Shown: positions 41,476 through 50,211, counted from the first letter of the stretch. The stretch is DNA of 64,000 nucleotides from Nocardioides panzhihuensis (GCF_013408335.1 NZ_JACBZR010000001.1:3759501-3823500); one strand, 5' to 3'. Translations and numbers: made by a program. The notes: generated by a model not told the origin, from the letters alone.

Positions 41476-42215
41476 GCGAGCCAGAGACGACGACGGTGGC
41501 GGAGGGCGTTGCCCGGATCGAGTGGGCCGCGGGCGAGTCCGTCGATGTCGTACGCCGCGAGGTGGCCGCCGCGCTGCTCACCCACCATCGGGTGGAGGCG
41601 CTGATCGACCCGGTCGACCCTGCTGAACAGCGCACCGCGACCTGGTCGGGTCTCCACCGTGAGGGCCTGCTCCGGGGTGTGTCGGGCGGCGAGGACCGGA
41701 TGATCTACGCCCGGGTGGCGAGCGATGCGCCGGTGGAGGCCCCCGAGGGCTTCCGGGCGCTGCTCAACTCGTTCCTTCCGCGCAAGCGCGCGATCGGGCA
41801 GATGCTGGTGCGCGACCCCGAGGACCGGGTCCTGATGTGCCAGCTGACCTACAAGAAGGACTGGGACCTGCCCGGCGGGATCGTGGAGGTCGGCGAGTCG
41901 CCGAAGCTGGCGACCACCCGCGAGATCGAGGAGGAGCTCGCCCTCCTGATCCCCGCCGGCGACCTGCTCCTCACCGACTGGCTGCCGCCCTGGGGCGGCT
42001 GGGACGACGCCATCTGCCTCGTCTTCGACGGCGGCATCCGTCCTTCCTCGATCATCGAGCAGGCCACCCTCCAGCCGCGCGAGATCCGCTCAGTGGCGTT
42101 CTGCACCCTCGACGAGGTCCGCGACCGGGCCGCCGACTTCACCGCCCGCCGGGTCGAGGCCGCTCTCGCCGCGCTGCGGGGCGGCCGCGGCTACACCGAG
42201 TCGGGGCGGGCGTAG
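41472..42215 (+). CDS. Nudix hydrolase with an N-terminal extension
   Basis: A 247-residue protein. The C-terminal half is a Nudix domain with a clear Nudix box, GGIVEVGESPKLATTREIEE followed by EL, preceded by LMCQLTYKKDWDLP. It would hydrolyse nucleoside diphosphate-linked compounds. The N-terminal 95 residues (AAGESVDVVRREVAAALLTH) are not recognised with certainty. GTG 41472 is chosen since it overlaps the leader stop and follows GGAGGTGG. The 3' end overlaps the convergent EamA gene by 126 bp. Confidence 0.85.
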   Translation: MSEPETTTVAEGVARIEWAAGESVDVVRREVAAALLTHHRVEALIDPVDPAEQRTATWSGLHREGLLRGVSGGEDRMIYARVASDAPVEAPEGFRALLNSFLPRKRAIGQMLVRDPEDRVLMCQLTYKKDWDLPGGIVEVGESPKLATTREIEEELALLIPAGDLLLTDWLPPWGGWDDAICLVFDGGIRPSSIIEQATLQPREIRSVAFCTLDEVRDRAADFTARRVEAALAALRGGRGYTESGRA

Positions 42216-43076
42216 CACTCCCTGCGCAACGAGCGCGCCGAGCACCAGGAGCGCACCACCGGCGAGCTCGCCGCCGCTCGGCACCTCCCCGAGCAGCAGC
42301 CACGCGGAGCCGATCGCAACCGGGGGCACCAGCAGGATCCACGGGACCACCGACGACGCCGGATGCTTCGCCAGCAGCGAGTTGAAGATCCCGTAGCCGA
42401 CGAACGAGGCGAGCACCACGGTGTAGCCCGTCGAGACGAGTGCCTCCCAGCCGAACGCCGCCACCCCCTCACGTACGCCGCCGGGCCCGTCGATCACCAG
42501 CGAGAGCGCCAGCAGCGGGAGCGGCACGACCAGCGCGGACCAGACCGTCAGCGAGAGCCCACCGGAGACCTTGGCCGCGCGGGAGATCACGTTGCCGATC
42601 GCCCAGGACAGCGCGGCGAGCAGGCACAGCAGGAGCGCCACGACAGGCACGTGCCCACCCCGGCCCAACGCCACGACGACCAGCCCGAGGGCGCCGGCGA
42701 GGACCCCGACCGTCTGCAGCCGGCTCGGCCGCTCGCGCAGCACGCCGGCCGCGATGACGATGGTGAGCACGACCTGCGCCTGGAGTACGAGCCCGGCAAG
42801 GCCGGGCGGCATCCCGGCGGCCATGCTGGTGTAGAGCAGGCCGAACTGGCCCAGGCTCATGAAGACCCCCACCGCGGCGATCACCCGCCACGGCGCCTTC
42901 GGACGCGGCAGCAGGAAGACCGCCGGGAACGCGACCAGGACGAAGCGCACGGCGAGCAGCAACAGCGGCGGCACCGACTGCCCGTCGCGCTCCTCGAGGC
43001 CCCAGTCGATGACGACGAAGTTGAAACCCCACAGCACGGCGACGAGGACGGCGAGCAACGAGTCACGACGATTCAC
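42090..43076 (-). CDS. EamA-family (DMT) transporter
   Basis: A 328-residue ten-span permease of the drug/metabolite transporter superfamily. The duplicated EamA repeats are visible: VLVAVLWGFNFVVIDWGLEE with LLYTSMAAGMPPGLAGLVLQ, and WAIGNVISRAAKVSGGLSLT with VVPWILLVPPVAIGSAWLLL. It is most likely an exporter of amino acids or similar metabolites. GTG 43076 is chosen by the membrane topology; the frame open to 43340 crosses the LysR promoter. It is divergent from the LysR gene, which probably controls it. Confidence 0.85.
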   Translation of the reverse strand: MNRRDSLLAVLVAVLWGFNFVVIDWGLEERDGQSVPPLLLLAVRFVLVAFPAVFLLPRPKAPWRVIAAVGVFMSLGQFGLLYTSMAAGMPPGLAGLVLQAQVVLTIVIAAGVLRERPSRLQTVGVLAGALGLVVVALGRGGHVPVVALLLCLLAALSWAIGNVISRAAKVSGGLSLTVWSALVVPLPLLALSLVIDGPGGVREGVAAFGWEALVSTGYTVVLASFVGYGIFNSLLAKHPASSVVPWILLVPPVAIGSAWLLLGEVPSGGELAGGALLVLGALVAQGVLRPPRLGVAAAAPQRGESGLDPAGGEVGGPVADLVEGAERH

Positions 43077-43148
43077 TCCACCAGGATGAAGGCAACGATC
43101 ATGAAGCACCAGCGAATGATTCTTCATCCGACGACGTAGCATGGCTTC

Positions 43149-44078
43149 ATGATCGATCTTGCCGCCGTGGTCGCCCTCCGCGCCGTCGACACCCACGGGT
43201 CGGTGGTCGCGGCCGCCGAGGCCCTCGGCTTCACCCCCAGTGCCGTGTCCCAGCAGGTCAAGCGGCTCGAGCGGCAGGTGGGCGTGCCGCTCTTGGAGCG
43301 GATCGGGCGCGGCGTGACGCTCACCCATGCCGGGCGGCATCTGGTCGAGGAGGGGTCGCGGCTGCTCGCCGACATGGAGTCGCTGGAGTCAGGGCTGCAC
43401 GAGCAGGCCACGACCGTGGCCGGCCGGCTGCGACTGACCGCCTTCTCGACCGCGATGCGCGGGCTGATCGCGCCGGTCGCCGGCGCGCTCCGCACCGCGC
43501 ACCCCGAGCTCGTCCTCACCCTCTCCGAGCGGGAGCCGTGGGACACCGTCGGGCTGGTCGCCACCGGCCACAGCGAGATCGGCGTGGTGCACTCCTGGGG
43601 CGACGTACCTCTCTCCATCCCGGACCATCTCGTCACCACCGAGCTCCACCGCGACATCGCCGACGTGATCGCCCATCGCGACCATCCGCTGGCCCAGCTC
43701 GCCAAAGTGACGCCGCACGACCTCGTCGCCGAGGACTGGATCGCGACGCCCGAGGGCACGATCTGCCGGCAGTGGCTGAACCGGATGTACGCCGGGACCG
43801 GTCACCTGCCCCGGATCGCGCACGTCTCGATGGAGTTCGACAGCCACCTGGCGTTGGTACGAGCCGGCCTCGGGATCGCGCTCGTCCCCCGCCTCGGACG
43901 GGCAGTGCTGGGCGAGGACCTGGTCGCCGTACGTGTCGTCGACCCGGTCCCCACCCGCGAGATCCTCGCGTTGCACCGGCGCACGATGGCCGCCTCTCCG
44001 GCGGTCACCGCGGTGCTCTCGGCCTTGGCCGCTCAGCCGGCCACGCCGGCTCAGAACAGCGCGGAAGCCAGCGACTGA
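43149..44078 (+). CDS. LysR-family transcriptional regulator
   Basis: A 309-residue regulator with the N-terminal LysR HTH (VVALRAVDTHGSVVAAAEAL, FTPSAVSQQVKRLERQVGVP) and a substrate-binding domain (LVLTLSEREPWDTVGLVATG through LALVRAGLGIALVPRLGRAV). It is divergent from the EamA exporter gene with 72 bp between. That gap has ATGAAG (43087-43092 and 43100-43105) and CTTCAT (43122-43127), which could be its binding sites. The ligand is unknown. Confidence 0.9.
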   Translation: MIDLAAVVALRAVDTHGSVVAAAEALGFTPSAVSQQVKRLERQVGVPLLERIGRGVTLTHAGRHLVEEGSRLLADMESLESGLHEQATTVAGRLRLTAFSTAMRGLIAPVAGALRTAHPELVLTLSEREPWDTVGLVATGHSEIGVVHSWGDVPLSIPDHLVTTELHRDIADVIAHRDHPLAQLAKVTPHDLVAEDWIATPEGTICRQWLNRMYAGTGHLPRIAHVSMEFDSHLALVRAGLGIALVPRLGRAVLGEDLVAVRVVDPVPTREILALHRRTMAASPAVTAVLSALAAQPATPAQNSAEASD

Positions 44079-45010
44079 CGACCCTTGAGCACTCGCTCGT
44101 CGTCGTTGCCGACGGCGGCGAAGAGGCCCAGCAGGTGCTCGCGCGCCTGGTTGCGCTCGTCCTCGGACGTACGCCGCACCAGCTCGATCAGCCGGATGAA
44201 GGCGTCCTCGACGTGGCCGCCGAGCAGGTCCAGGTCGGCGACCAGGGTCTGCGCGTCGACGTCGTCGGGCGCGGCCGCTGCCGCCGCACGGGCCGCGTTG
44301 AGGTCGACGCCCTGCGTACGCTGCAGGACCTTGGCCATCGCCAGTCCGGCGACAGCCTCGGAGTCAGCGGGGTTGGAGGCGATCAGCTTCTCGTACTCGA
44401 CCACCGCCGCGTCGATGTCTCCGCGCTCCAGCGCGTCCTGCGCGGGGGCGTAGCGCGGGTCCATCGCCGGCTCGGCGCCCTCCTCGGTCGCCGCGGCGCC
44501 ACCGAGGGCGTTGGGCTTGTGCCGCCCGCCGATCCCCTGGGTGGTGAGCTGCTGCCCGAGCTGCTGGAAGACCGTACGCAGCTCCTCGAGGTTGAGCGCA
44601 CCCAGGATCGGCTGGGTGACCGGTCGGCCGTCGAGCAGGATGTAGAGCAGCGGCACCTGGGGCACCTGCAGCGCCTGCGCGATCTGCGGGTTCTTGTCGA
44701 TGTCGACCAGGCCGACGAGGAACCGGCCGTCGTACTCCTCCACGACCGCCGAGACGTCGCCCGCATAGGTGACGCTCTCGGGGGCACGGGAGGCCGAGTA
44801 GAAGACCAGGACGACCGGAGCGGTCATCGAAGCCTCGAGAACCGACTGGAAGAGCTGCTCGTCGACCTCGACGGTATAGGAGCCGACGCTGCGCCCCTGG
44901 GCGGGAGCCGCATCGGCCGGACCGCCGAACGAGGCGTCCTGTGCGGGAGTGGTGCTGGCGAGTCCGGAGAGGTCGACGGCTCCGGGGCGGGAGAACGGCT
45001 GCTGCGTCAT
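44051..45010 (-). CDS. Tetratricopeptide thioredoxin-like protein (CnoX/YbbN type)
   Basis: A 319-residue cytoplasmic protein. The thioredoxin domain (residues 45-160, VVLVFYSASRAPESVTYAGD, QVPQVPLLYILLDGRPV) lacks the CxxC pair; the site reads SASRAPES. The C-terminal half is TPR-like (GDIDAAVVEYEKLIASNPAD, DAQTLVADLDLLGGHVEDAF). This is the CnoX chaperedoxin layout, without a redox active site, so a holdase role is more likely than disulfide exchange. Its 3' end overlaps the LysR gene by 28 bp. Confidence 0.85.
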   Translation of the reverse strand: MTQQPFSRPGAVDLSGLASTTPAQDASFGGPADAAPAQGRSVGSYTVEVDEQLFQSVLEASMTAPVVLVFYSASRAPESVTYAGDVSAVVEEYDGRFLVGLVDIDKNPQIAQALQVPQVPLLYILLDGRPVTQPILGALNLEELRTVFQQLGQQLTTQGIGGRHKPNALGGAAATEEGAEPAMDPRYAPAQDALERGDIDAAVVEYEKLIASNPADSEAVAGLAMAKVLQRTQGVDLNAARAAAAAAPDDVDAQTLVADLDLLGGHVEDAFIRLIELVRRTSEDERNQAREHLLGLFAAVGNDDERVLKGRQSLASALF

Positions 45011-45061
45011 GCGTCAATCCTATGAGCAGGCGCCAGCGGGGCAGTCACCCGACGCTGGTTA

Positions 45062-45565
45062 TCAGACACTGCCGCGCAGTCCGGCACGCTGGACGACGCG
45101 CTGGATGGTCAGGTCTCGCTCGTTCGGCCGGCCGACGAAGTAGATGTTGTTGAGCCCCTGCTCCTGGGCGGCCGACTCGAAGACGAAGTGGCCGTAGTTG
45201 AGGATCTGGCCGGTGAACGACTGCTTCACGGTGATGTCGAGGACTCGCGCCAGCGGCATCGTCGCCAGCTCGCTCGAGAGCACACCGTGGACGCGGAAGA
45301 TGCGCATGTTGGTGACCACGAACCGGTCCCGGCTGACCACCAGCGCCCGCCAGAACGCGTGCCCGACCAGCCCGAAGGCGAGCAGCACGATGATCCAGGC
45401 GACGTTCATGTTGATCGTCGCCGCCACGATCATCAGCGCCAGCCCGAGGATCACCTCCAGCACCGACCTGATGTAGGAGACCCAGTGATGGGTCACCTCG
45501 TCGACGACGACCTCACCTTCGTCACGCAGAAGGTGCTTGGAGATGTCGACACCGAAGAGGTTCAC
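45062..45565 (-). CDS. Bacterial PH domain membrane protein
   Basis: A 167-residue protein with two adjacent membrane spans (YIRSVLEVILGLALMIVAAT, NVAWIIVLLAFGLVGHAFWR) and a bacterial PH-like (bPH2) domain after them: DRFVVTNMRIFRVHGVLSSE, LATMPLARVLDITVKQSFTG, YGHFVFESAAQEQGL. Function is unknown; such proteins are common in actinobacteria. The start MNLFGVDISKHLL is at the first in-frame ATG. Confidence 0.82.
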   Translation of the reverse strand: MNLFGVDISKHLLRDEGEVVVDEVTHHWVSYIRSVLEVILGLALMIVAATINMNVAWIIVLLAFGLVGHAFWRALVVSRDRFVVTNMRIFRVHGVLSSELATMPLARVLDITVKQSFTGQILNYGHFVFESAAQEQGLNNIYFVGRPNERDLTIQRVVQRAGLRGSV

Positions 45566-45635
45566 GGTCCCAACGATAGTGATCCCGAGGCGCGAGAGTC
45601 GACAGAACGAGCCGTACGTCGGGACATCCTCCCCC

Positions 45636-45798
45636 GAGAAGTCGGTTTCTGAGCGCGAAAGGTCAGTTCTCGACGCCGAGACGGCAGTTCTTGACGACGA
45701 GAGGTCGATCCTCGACGTACGCCCTGCGCACTCGCTGTCGGGAACTGACCCCTCGGCGCCAAGAACTGACTACTCGGCGTCGGGAACTGACTTCTCGG
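45636..45798. repeat. Inward-facing arrays of a roughly 21-bp repeat
   Basis: Units of the form GTCAGTTC, two variable bases, GACGCCGAGA. About four degenerate copies run on the plus strand (45636-45715) and three on the minus strand (45736-45798), facing each other across a short centre. The last minus-strand copy forms the end of meaB (residues KSVPDAE and the stop), so the array has invaded the gene's 3' end. No gene lies in the rest. A similar symmetric array of another unit lies at 63266-63379. Confidence 0.75.
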
Positions 45799-46735
45799 CT
45801 AGGAGGGTGTCGGCTGCGGCGTACGGGTCCCGCTCGCCTTTGACCACCTCGGCCGCCAGGGCGTCCAGGTCGTCCATCTCGCCTACGGTGGTCCATCTCG
45901 CGCGGAGGGTCTCGACGGCGATGGCCTCGACCTCGGCACGGGCTCGACGGGTGCGCCGCGCCTCGAGCGTCCCGCTGGACCGCAGCCAGTCGCGGTGCTC
46001 GTCCAGCGCGGCGACGACCTCGGCCATGCCCTTGCCGGACTGCGCGACCGCGGCTAGGACGGGCGGGGCCCAGGACTCCGCCGGACGGTCGGCCAGGCGC
46101 AGCATCCCGCGCAGGTCGCGCTGGACCTTGGTCGCGCCGTCCCGGTCGGCCTTGTTGACGACGTAGAGGTCGCCGATCTCCAGGATGCCGGCCTTCGCGG
46201 CCTGGATGCCGTCACCCATCCCGGGCGCGACCAGCACCACGGTGGTGTCGGCGAGCCCGGCGATCTCGACCTCGGACTGACCGACGCCGACGGTCTCGAC
46301 CAGCACCACGTCGAAACCAGCAGCATCGAGCACTCGCAGGGCCTGCGGGGCCGACCAGGCCAGCCCACCGAGATGGCCCCGGGAGGCCATCGATCGGATG
46401 AAGACACCCGGGTCGGTGGCGTGGTCGGTCATCCGGATCCGGTCCCCCAGCAGCGCGCCGCCGGAGAACGGCGAGGACGGGTCGACCGCCAGCACCGCAA
46501 CGGTGCGGCCCGCGGAGCGCAGCTCGCGGACCAGCGCGGAGGTGGTGGTCGACTTCCCGACCCCGGGCGCACCGGTGAGCCCCACGATGTGGGCGTGCCC
46601 GCCGTGCGGCGCGAGCGCGGCCATCACCTCGCGGAGCCGCTCTCCGCCACCGACGGGAGCGTTCTCGACGTACGACACCAGCCGCGCGACCGCCCGGGGC
46701 TCACCGCCCCGGGCGCGCGCGACCAGGTCGCTCAC
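45770..46735 (-). CDS. meaB: Methylmalonyl-CoA mutase-associated GTPase MeaB (ArgK family)
   Basis: A G3E-type GTPase chaperone of 321 residues that protects and reloads B12-dependent acyl-CoA mutases. The P loop is VGLTGAPGVGKSTTTSALVR, switch regions include VLAVDPSSPFSGGALLGDRI and the conserved VETVGVGQSEVEIAGLAD, and the base motif is VVNKADRDG. Its neighbours are thiolase, methylmalonyl-CoA epimerase and crotonyl-CoA carboxylase/reductase, which fits C4-to-methylmalonyl metabolism. The C-terminal codons are supplied by an invading repeat. Confidence 0.95.
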   Translation of the reverse strand: MSDLVARARGGEPRAVARLVSYVENAPVGGGERLREVMAALAPHGGHAHIVGLTGAPGVGKSTTTSALVRELRSAGRTVAVLAVDPSSPFSGGALLGDRIRMTDHATDPGVFIRSMASRGHLGGLAWSAPQALRVLDAAGFDVVLVETVGVGQSEVEIAGLADTTVVLVAPGMGDGIQAAKAGILEIGDLYVVNKADRDGATKVQRDLRGMLRLADRPAESWAPPVLAAVAQSGKGMAEVVAALDEHRDWLRSSGTLEARRTRRARAEVEAIAVETLRARWTTVGEMDDLDALAAEVVKGERDPYAAADTLLAEKSVPDAE

Positions 46736-46747
46736 ATCAGCGATGGC

Positions 46748-47935
46748 TCAGGCCTTGGGCACACGCACGATCAGGGCGTCGCCCTGACCGCCACCGCCAC
46801 ACAGCGCGGCGGCACCGGTGCCGCCACCGCGGCGCTTGAGCTCGAGGGCGAGGTGCAGCACGACGCGGGTGCCGGACATGCCGACCGGGTGGCCGAGCGC
46901 GATGGCGCCACCGTTGACGTTGACCTTATCGGGGTCGAGGTCGAGCTTCTTGGTCGACTCGATGCCGACCGCGGCGAACGCCTCGTTGAACTCCACCAGG
47001 TCGAGGTCGGCGGCGGTGATGCCCTCCTTCTCGAGCGCCTTGGCGGTCGCGTTGGCCGGCTGCAGCTGCAGGCTCGAGTCGGGGCCGGCGACCATGCCGT
47101 GGGCGCCGATCTCGCACAGCCACTCCAGACCGAGCTCCTCAGCCTTGGCCTTCGACATCACCACGACGGCGGCAGCACCGTCGGAGATCTGCGAGGCGGA
47201 GCCGGCGGTGATGGTGCCCTCCTTGGAGAACGCCGGGCGGAGCTTGCCGAGGGACTCGGCGGTGGTGTCGCCGCGTACGCCCTCGTCGGCGCTGACGACG
47301 ATCGGGTCGCCCTTGCGCTGCGGAATCGACACCGGGACGATCTCATCGTCGAAGACGCCGTTCTTCTGAGCGGCGGCGGCACGCTGGTGCGACGTGGCGG
47401 CGAAGGCGTCCTGCTCCTCGCGGGTGAGCTTCACACCCTCGGAGTTGATCTGCTCGGTCAGCCCGCCCATCGCCTGCTGGGTGGCCTGGTCGTAGAGCGC
47501 GTCGTAGGCCATCGAGTCAACCAGCGTCGTGTCGCCGTACTTGAAACCCTCGCGCGACTTCGGCAGCAGGTGCGGCGCGTTGGTCATCGACTCCATGCCG
47601 CCGGCGACGATGATCTCCGCCTCGCCGGCGCGGATCAGCTGGTCGGCGGTGGCGATGGTGTTGAGGCCGGAGAGGCAGACCTTGTTGATGGTGATCGAGG
47701 GCACGTTCATCGGCAGCCCGCCGGCGATGCCCGCGGCGCGCGCCGGGTTCTGGCCGGCACCGGCCTGGATGACCTGACCCATGATCAGGTAGTCGACCTG
47801 ATCCGGCGAGACGCCCGCCTTCTCGAGGGCGCCCTTGATGGCGACGCCGCCCAGATCGGCCGCGGACAAGCTCTTGAGCCCGCCGAGCAGGCGGCCGATC
47901 GGCGTACGCGCCCCGGCGACGATGACGTTGGACAT
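46748..47935 (-). CDS. Acetyl-CoA C-acetyltransferase (thiolase)
   Basis: A 395-residue type II thiolase that condenses two acetyl-CoA or runs in reverse. It has the N-terminal [20 protein letters not shown], the active-site cysteine in [20 protein letters not shown], the middle [14 protein letters not shown] and [19 protein letters not shown], and the C-terminal second cysteine in [18 protein letters not shown]. Its promoter region holds a perfect 24-bp palindrome. With ccr and epimerase it would feed acetoacetyl-CoA into the ethylmalonyl-CoA route. It is 13 bp upstream of meaB on the same strand. Confidence 0.95.
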   Translation of the reverse strand: MSNVIVAGARTPIGRLLGGLKSLSAADLGGVAIKGALEKAGVSPDQVDYLIMGQVIQAGAGQNPARAAGIAGGLPMNVPSITINKVCLSGLNTIATADQLIRAGEAEIIVAGGMESMTNAPHLLPKSREGFKYGDTTLVDSMAYDALYDQATQQAMGGLTEQINSEGVKLTREEQDAFAATSHQRAAAAQKNGVFDDEIVPVSIPQRKGDPIVVSADEGVRGDTTAESLGKLRPAFSKEGTITAGSASQISDGAAAVVVMSKAKAEELGLEWLCEIGAHGMVAGPDSSLQLQPANATAKALEKEGITAADLDLVEFNEAFAAVGIESTKKLDLDPDKVNVNGGAIALGHPVGMSGTRVVLHLALELKRRGGGTGAAALCGGGGQGDALIVRVPKA

Positions 47936-47972
47936 GGGTCCTCCAAGAATGTTGGGTGGTGCTGATCTGCCT

Positions 47973-47996
47973 TGAGGTTACTAATTAGTAACCTCA
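47973..47996. promoter_or_regulatory. Perfect 24-bp palindromic operator between thiolase and epimerase genes
   Basis: TGAGGTTACTAA followed by its exact reverse complement. The core GGTTACTN4AGTAACC is repeated in part upstream of ccr (48655-48671). It lies between the divergent thiolase (start 47935) and epimerase (48080) genes, so one dimeric repressor, probably of the TetR type, could control both. The regulator gene is not in the window. Confidence 0.8.
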
Positions 47997-48079
47997 GTGG
48001 GAAGAGTGTTGAGCGCAGCCTGGTGTGGCTGTCATCACACATTGTGCCCGTTGACCCCGACCTCAAGGAGAGTAGGCCC

Positions 48080-48529
48080 ATGACATCCGTGGAGATCCCA
48101 TCGCACCTGTTCACCCAGATCGACCACGTCGGTCTCGCCGTCGCCGATCTGGACGCGGCGATCGACTTCTACGAGAAGACCTTCGGCATGAAGCTCGCCC
48201 ACCGCGAGACCAACGAGGAGCAGGGCGTCGAGGAGGCGATGATCGCGATCGGCGAATCCGACAACAAGCTCCAGCTGCTCGCCCCGCTCAACGAGAAGAG
48301 CACCATCGCCAAGTTCCTCGACCGCAACGGCCCCGGCATGCAGCAGCTCGCCTACCGGGTCACCGACGTCGAGCAGGTCTCCGCGATCCTGAAGGAGCGC
48401 GGCGTACGCCTTCTCTACGACGCACCGCGACGCGGCACCGCCGACTCGCGGATCAACTTCATCCACCCCAAGGACGCCGGCGGCGTCCTGGTCGAGCTCG
48501 TCGAGCCGGCCGCCCAGCCCGGCCACTGA
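48080..48529 (+). CDS. mce: Methylmalonyl-CoA epimerase
   Basis: Interconverts the 2R and 2S forms of methylmalonyl-CoA (or ethylmalonyl-CoA). The 149-residue vicinal-oxygen-chelate protein has the metal ligands in FTQIDHVGLAVADLDAAIDF (His), IGESDNKLQLLAPLNEKS (Gln), GPGMQQLAYRVTD and the C-terminal GGVLVELVEP (Glu). ATG 48080 follows AAGGAG; the upstream frame to 47972 crosses the operator. It is followed by a 12-bp tandem repeat and the ccr gene. Confidence 0.92.
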   Translation: MTSVEIPSHLFTQIDHVGLAVADLDAAIDFYEKTFGMKLAHRETNEEQGVEEAMIAIGESDNKLQLLAPLNEKSTIAKFLDRNGPGMQQLAYRVTDVEQVSAILKERGVRLLYDAPRRGTADSRINFIHPKDAGGVLVELVEPAAQPGH

Positions 48530-48536
48530 GCCCGCT

Positions 48537-48592
48537 CACCGGACCCATCACCGGACCCATCACCGGACCCATCACCGGACCCATCACCGGAC
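48537..48592 (+). repeat. 12-bp tandem repeat, 4.7 copies
   Basis: CACCGGACCCAT repeated four times perfectly with a final partial copy CACCGGAC. It starts eight bases after the epimerase stop. The lack of any divergence between copies suggests recent slippage, so copy number may vary between strains. Confidence 0.95.
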
Positions 48593-48627
48593 AAGAGCCC
48601 ACCAGGGCACATGAACGTTCCAAGAGT

Positions 48628-48671
48628 CATGTGTCACATGAGGCTGGTCAAGACGGTTACTCACCAGTAAT
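48628..48671. promoter_or_regulatory. Operator-like sites upstream of ccr
   Basis: CATGTGTCACATG (48628-48640) is a 13-bp palindrome. GGTTACTCACCAGTAATG (48655-48672) has GTTACT and AGTAAT around a 4-bp spacer, matching the arms of the perfect palindrome at 47973-47996 with one base changed. The shared motif suggests one regulator for thiolase, epimerase and ccr. Confidence 0.65.
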
Positions 48672-48725
48672 GTCCAGCGAATAGAGTCAACCGCGACCCC
48701 TACGACGACGCAGGAGCCGACCACC

Positions 48726-50066
48726 ATGCAGAACATCCTCGACGCGATCCTCGCCGGCGACACGCCCGGCGAGGAGTTCGCGAACCTCGAGATCCCCAGC
48801 CACTACCGTGCCGCAACCGTCCACAAGGACGAGGTCGACATGTTCGAGGGCGTCGCGACCAAGGAGAAGGACCCGCGCAAGTCCCTCCACGTCGAGGACG
48901 TCGCTCTCCCCCAGCTCGGTCCGGGCGAGGCCTTCGTCGCGGTGATGGCCTCGGCGATCAACTACAACACCGTGTGGACCTCGATCTTCGAGCCGGTCTC
49001 GACCTTCGGGTTCCTGGAGCGCTACGGCAAGGAGTCCGAGCTCGGCGCCCGCCACAACCTCGACTACCACGTCGTCGGCTCCGACCTGTCCGGCGTCGTG
49101 CTGGCCGTGGGTGCCGGCGTGACCAAGTGGAAGCCGGGCGACCGCGTCGTCGCCCACTGCCTCTCGGTCGAGCTCGAGGCCCCCGACGGCCACAACGACA
49201 CGATGATGGATCCCTCGCAGCGCATCTGGGGCTTCGAGACCAACTTCGGCGGCCTCGCCGACGTCGCGATGGTCAAGGCCAACCAGCTCATGCCCAAGCC
49301 CGAGCACCTCACCTGGGAGGAGGCCGCCTCCCCCGGCCTGGTCAACTGCACCGCCTACCGCCAGCTCGTCTCCGTCAACGGTGGCAACATGAAGCAGGGC
49401 GACAACGTCCTGATCTGGGGCGCCTCCGGCGGTCTCGGCGGCTTCGCGACGCAGTACGCCCTCAACGGCGGCGCCAACCCGGTCTGTGTCGTCTCCAACG
49501 AGGAGAAGGCCAAGATCGTGCGCAACATGGGCGCCGAGATGGTCATCAACCGCTCCGAGATGGACTTCAAGTTCTGGAACGAGGAGGGCACCCAGCAGAA
49601 CCCGAAGGAGTGGAAGCGCCTCGGCAAGGCGATCCGCGATCTCACCGGCGGCGAGGACATCGACATCGTCTTCGAGCACCCGGGCCGCGAGACCTTCGGC
49701 GCGAGCGTGTACGTGACCCGCAAGGGCGGCACCATCACCACCTGCGCGTCGACCTCGGGTTACATGCACGAGTACGACAACCGCTACCTGTGGATGAACC
49801 TCAAGCGGATCATCTCCAGCCACTTCGCCAACTACCGCGAGTCGTGGGAGGCCAACCGCCTCATCGCGCAGGGCAAGATCCACCCGACGCTGTCGCGGAC
49901 CTACACCCTCGAGGATGTCGGCCAGGCCTCGCTCGACGTGCACCACAACAAGCACCAGGGCAAGGTCGGCGTGCTCTGCCTGTCCCCCGAGGAGGGTCTC
50001 GGCGTCCTCGATGAGGAGAAGCGTGCGGCTCACATCGACAAGATCAACCTCTTCCGCGGAATCTGA
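48726..50066 (+). CDS. ccrA: Crotonyl-CoA carboxylase/reductase
   Basis: The key enzyme of the ethylmalonyl-CoA pathway: NADPH-dependent reductive carboxylation of crotonyl-CoA to ethylmalonyl-CoA. The 446-residue medium-chain reductase has the N-terminal FANLEIPSHYRAATVHKDEV, NYNTVWTSIFEPVSTFGFLE, HVVGSDLSGVVLAVGAGVTK and the nucleotide loop LIWGASGGLGGFATQYALNG. FEHPGRETFGASVYVTRKGG and TCASTSGYMHEYDNRYLWMN, with the CO2- and crotonyl-binding residues, identify the carboxylating subgroup. MeaB, the epimerase and thiolase genes are next to it. A terminator follows. Confidence 0.95.
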   Translation: MQNILDAILAGDTPGEEFANLEIPSHYRAATVHKDEVDMFEGVATKEKDPRKSLHVEDVALPQLGPGEAFVAVMASAINYNTVWTSIFEPVSTFGFLERYGKESELGARHNLDYHVVGSDLSGVVLAVGAGVTKWKPGDRVVAHCLSVELEAPDGHNDTMMDPSQRIWGFETNFGGLADVAMVKANQLMPKPEHLTWEEAASPGLVNCTAYRQLVSVNGGNMKQGDNVLIWGASGGLGGFATQYALNGGANPVCVVSNEEKAKIVRNMGAEMVINRSEMDFKFWNEEGTQQNPKEWKRLGKAIRDLTGGEDIDIVFEHPGRETFGASVYVTRKGGTITTCASTSGYMHEYDNRYLWMNLKRIISSHFANYRESWEANRLIAQGKIHPTLSRTYTLEDVGQASLDVHHNKHQGKVGVLCLSPEEGLGVLDEEKRAAHIDKINLFRGI

Positions 50067-50109
50067 GACTCGCAGTCTGGGTAAATAGATCTCGTTTGAG
50101 ACTCGATTC

Positions 50110-50147
50110 ACGGCCGGTCTCCTCTTGCGTGAGAGGCGACCGGCCGT
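50110..50147 (+). terminator. Terminator after ccrA
   Basis: ACGGCCGGTC (50110-50119) pairs with GACCGGCCGT (50138-50147), with inner CCTCT and AGAGG lengthening the stem. A TCTTGCCCTTT tract follows. Confidence 0.75.
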
Positions 50148-50211
50148 AGTCTTGCCCTTTGGGAGCAGAGGCAGCTCGTAGAAGACCTACAGTGTGAGGA
50201 ATCCGCCACAA

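Noticed and set aside
42090-43340. Longer EamA protein starting at 43340
   Set aside because: The extra 88 residues cross the divergent LysR promoter and the start of the LysR gene and have no membrane or family character.
48415-48630. Small protein with repeated DGSG encoded on the minus strand
   Set aside because: The repeat is the 12-bp tandem repeat read in antisense and the frame overlaps the end of the epimerase gene; no ribosome site is seen.
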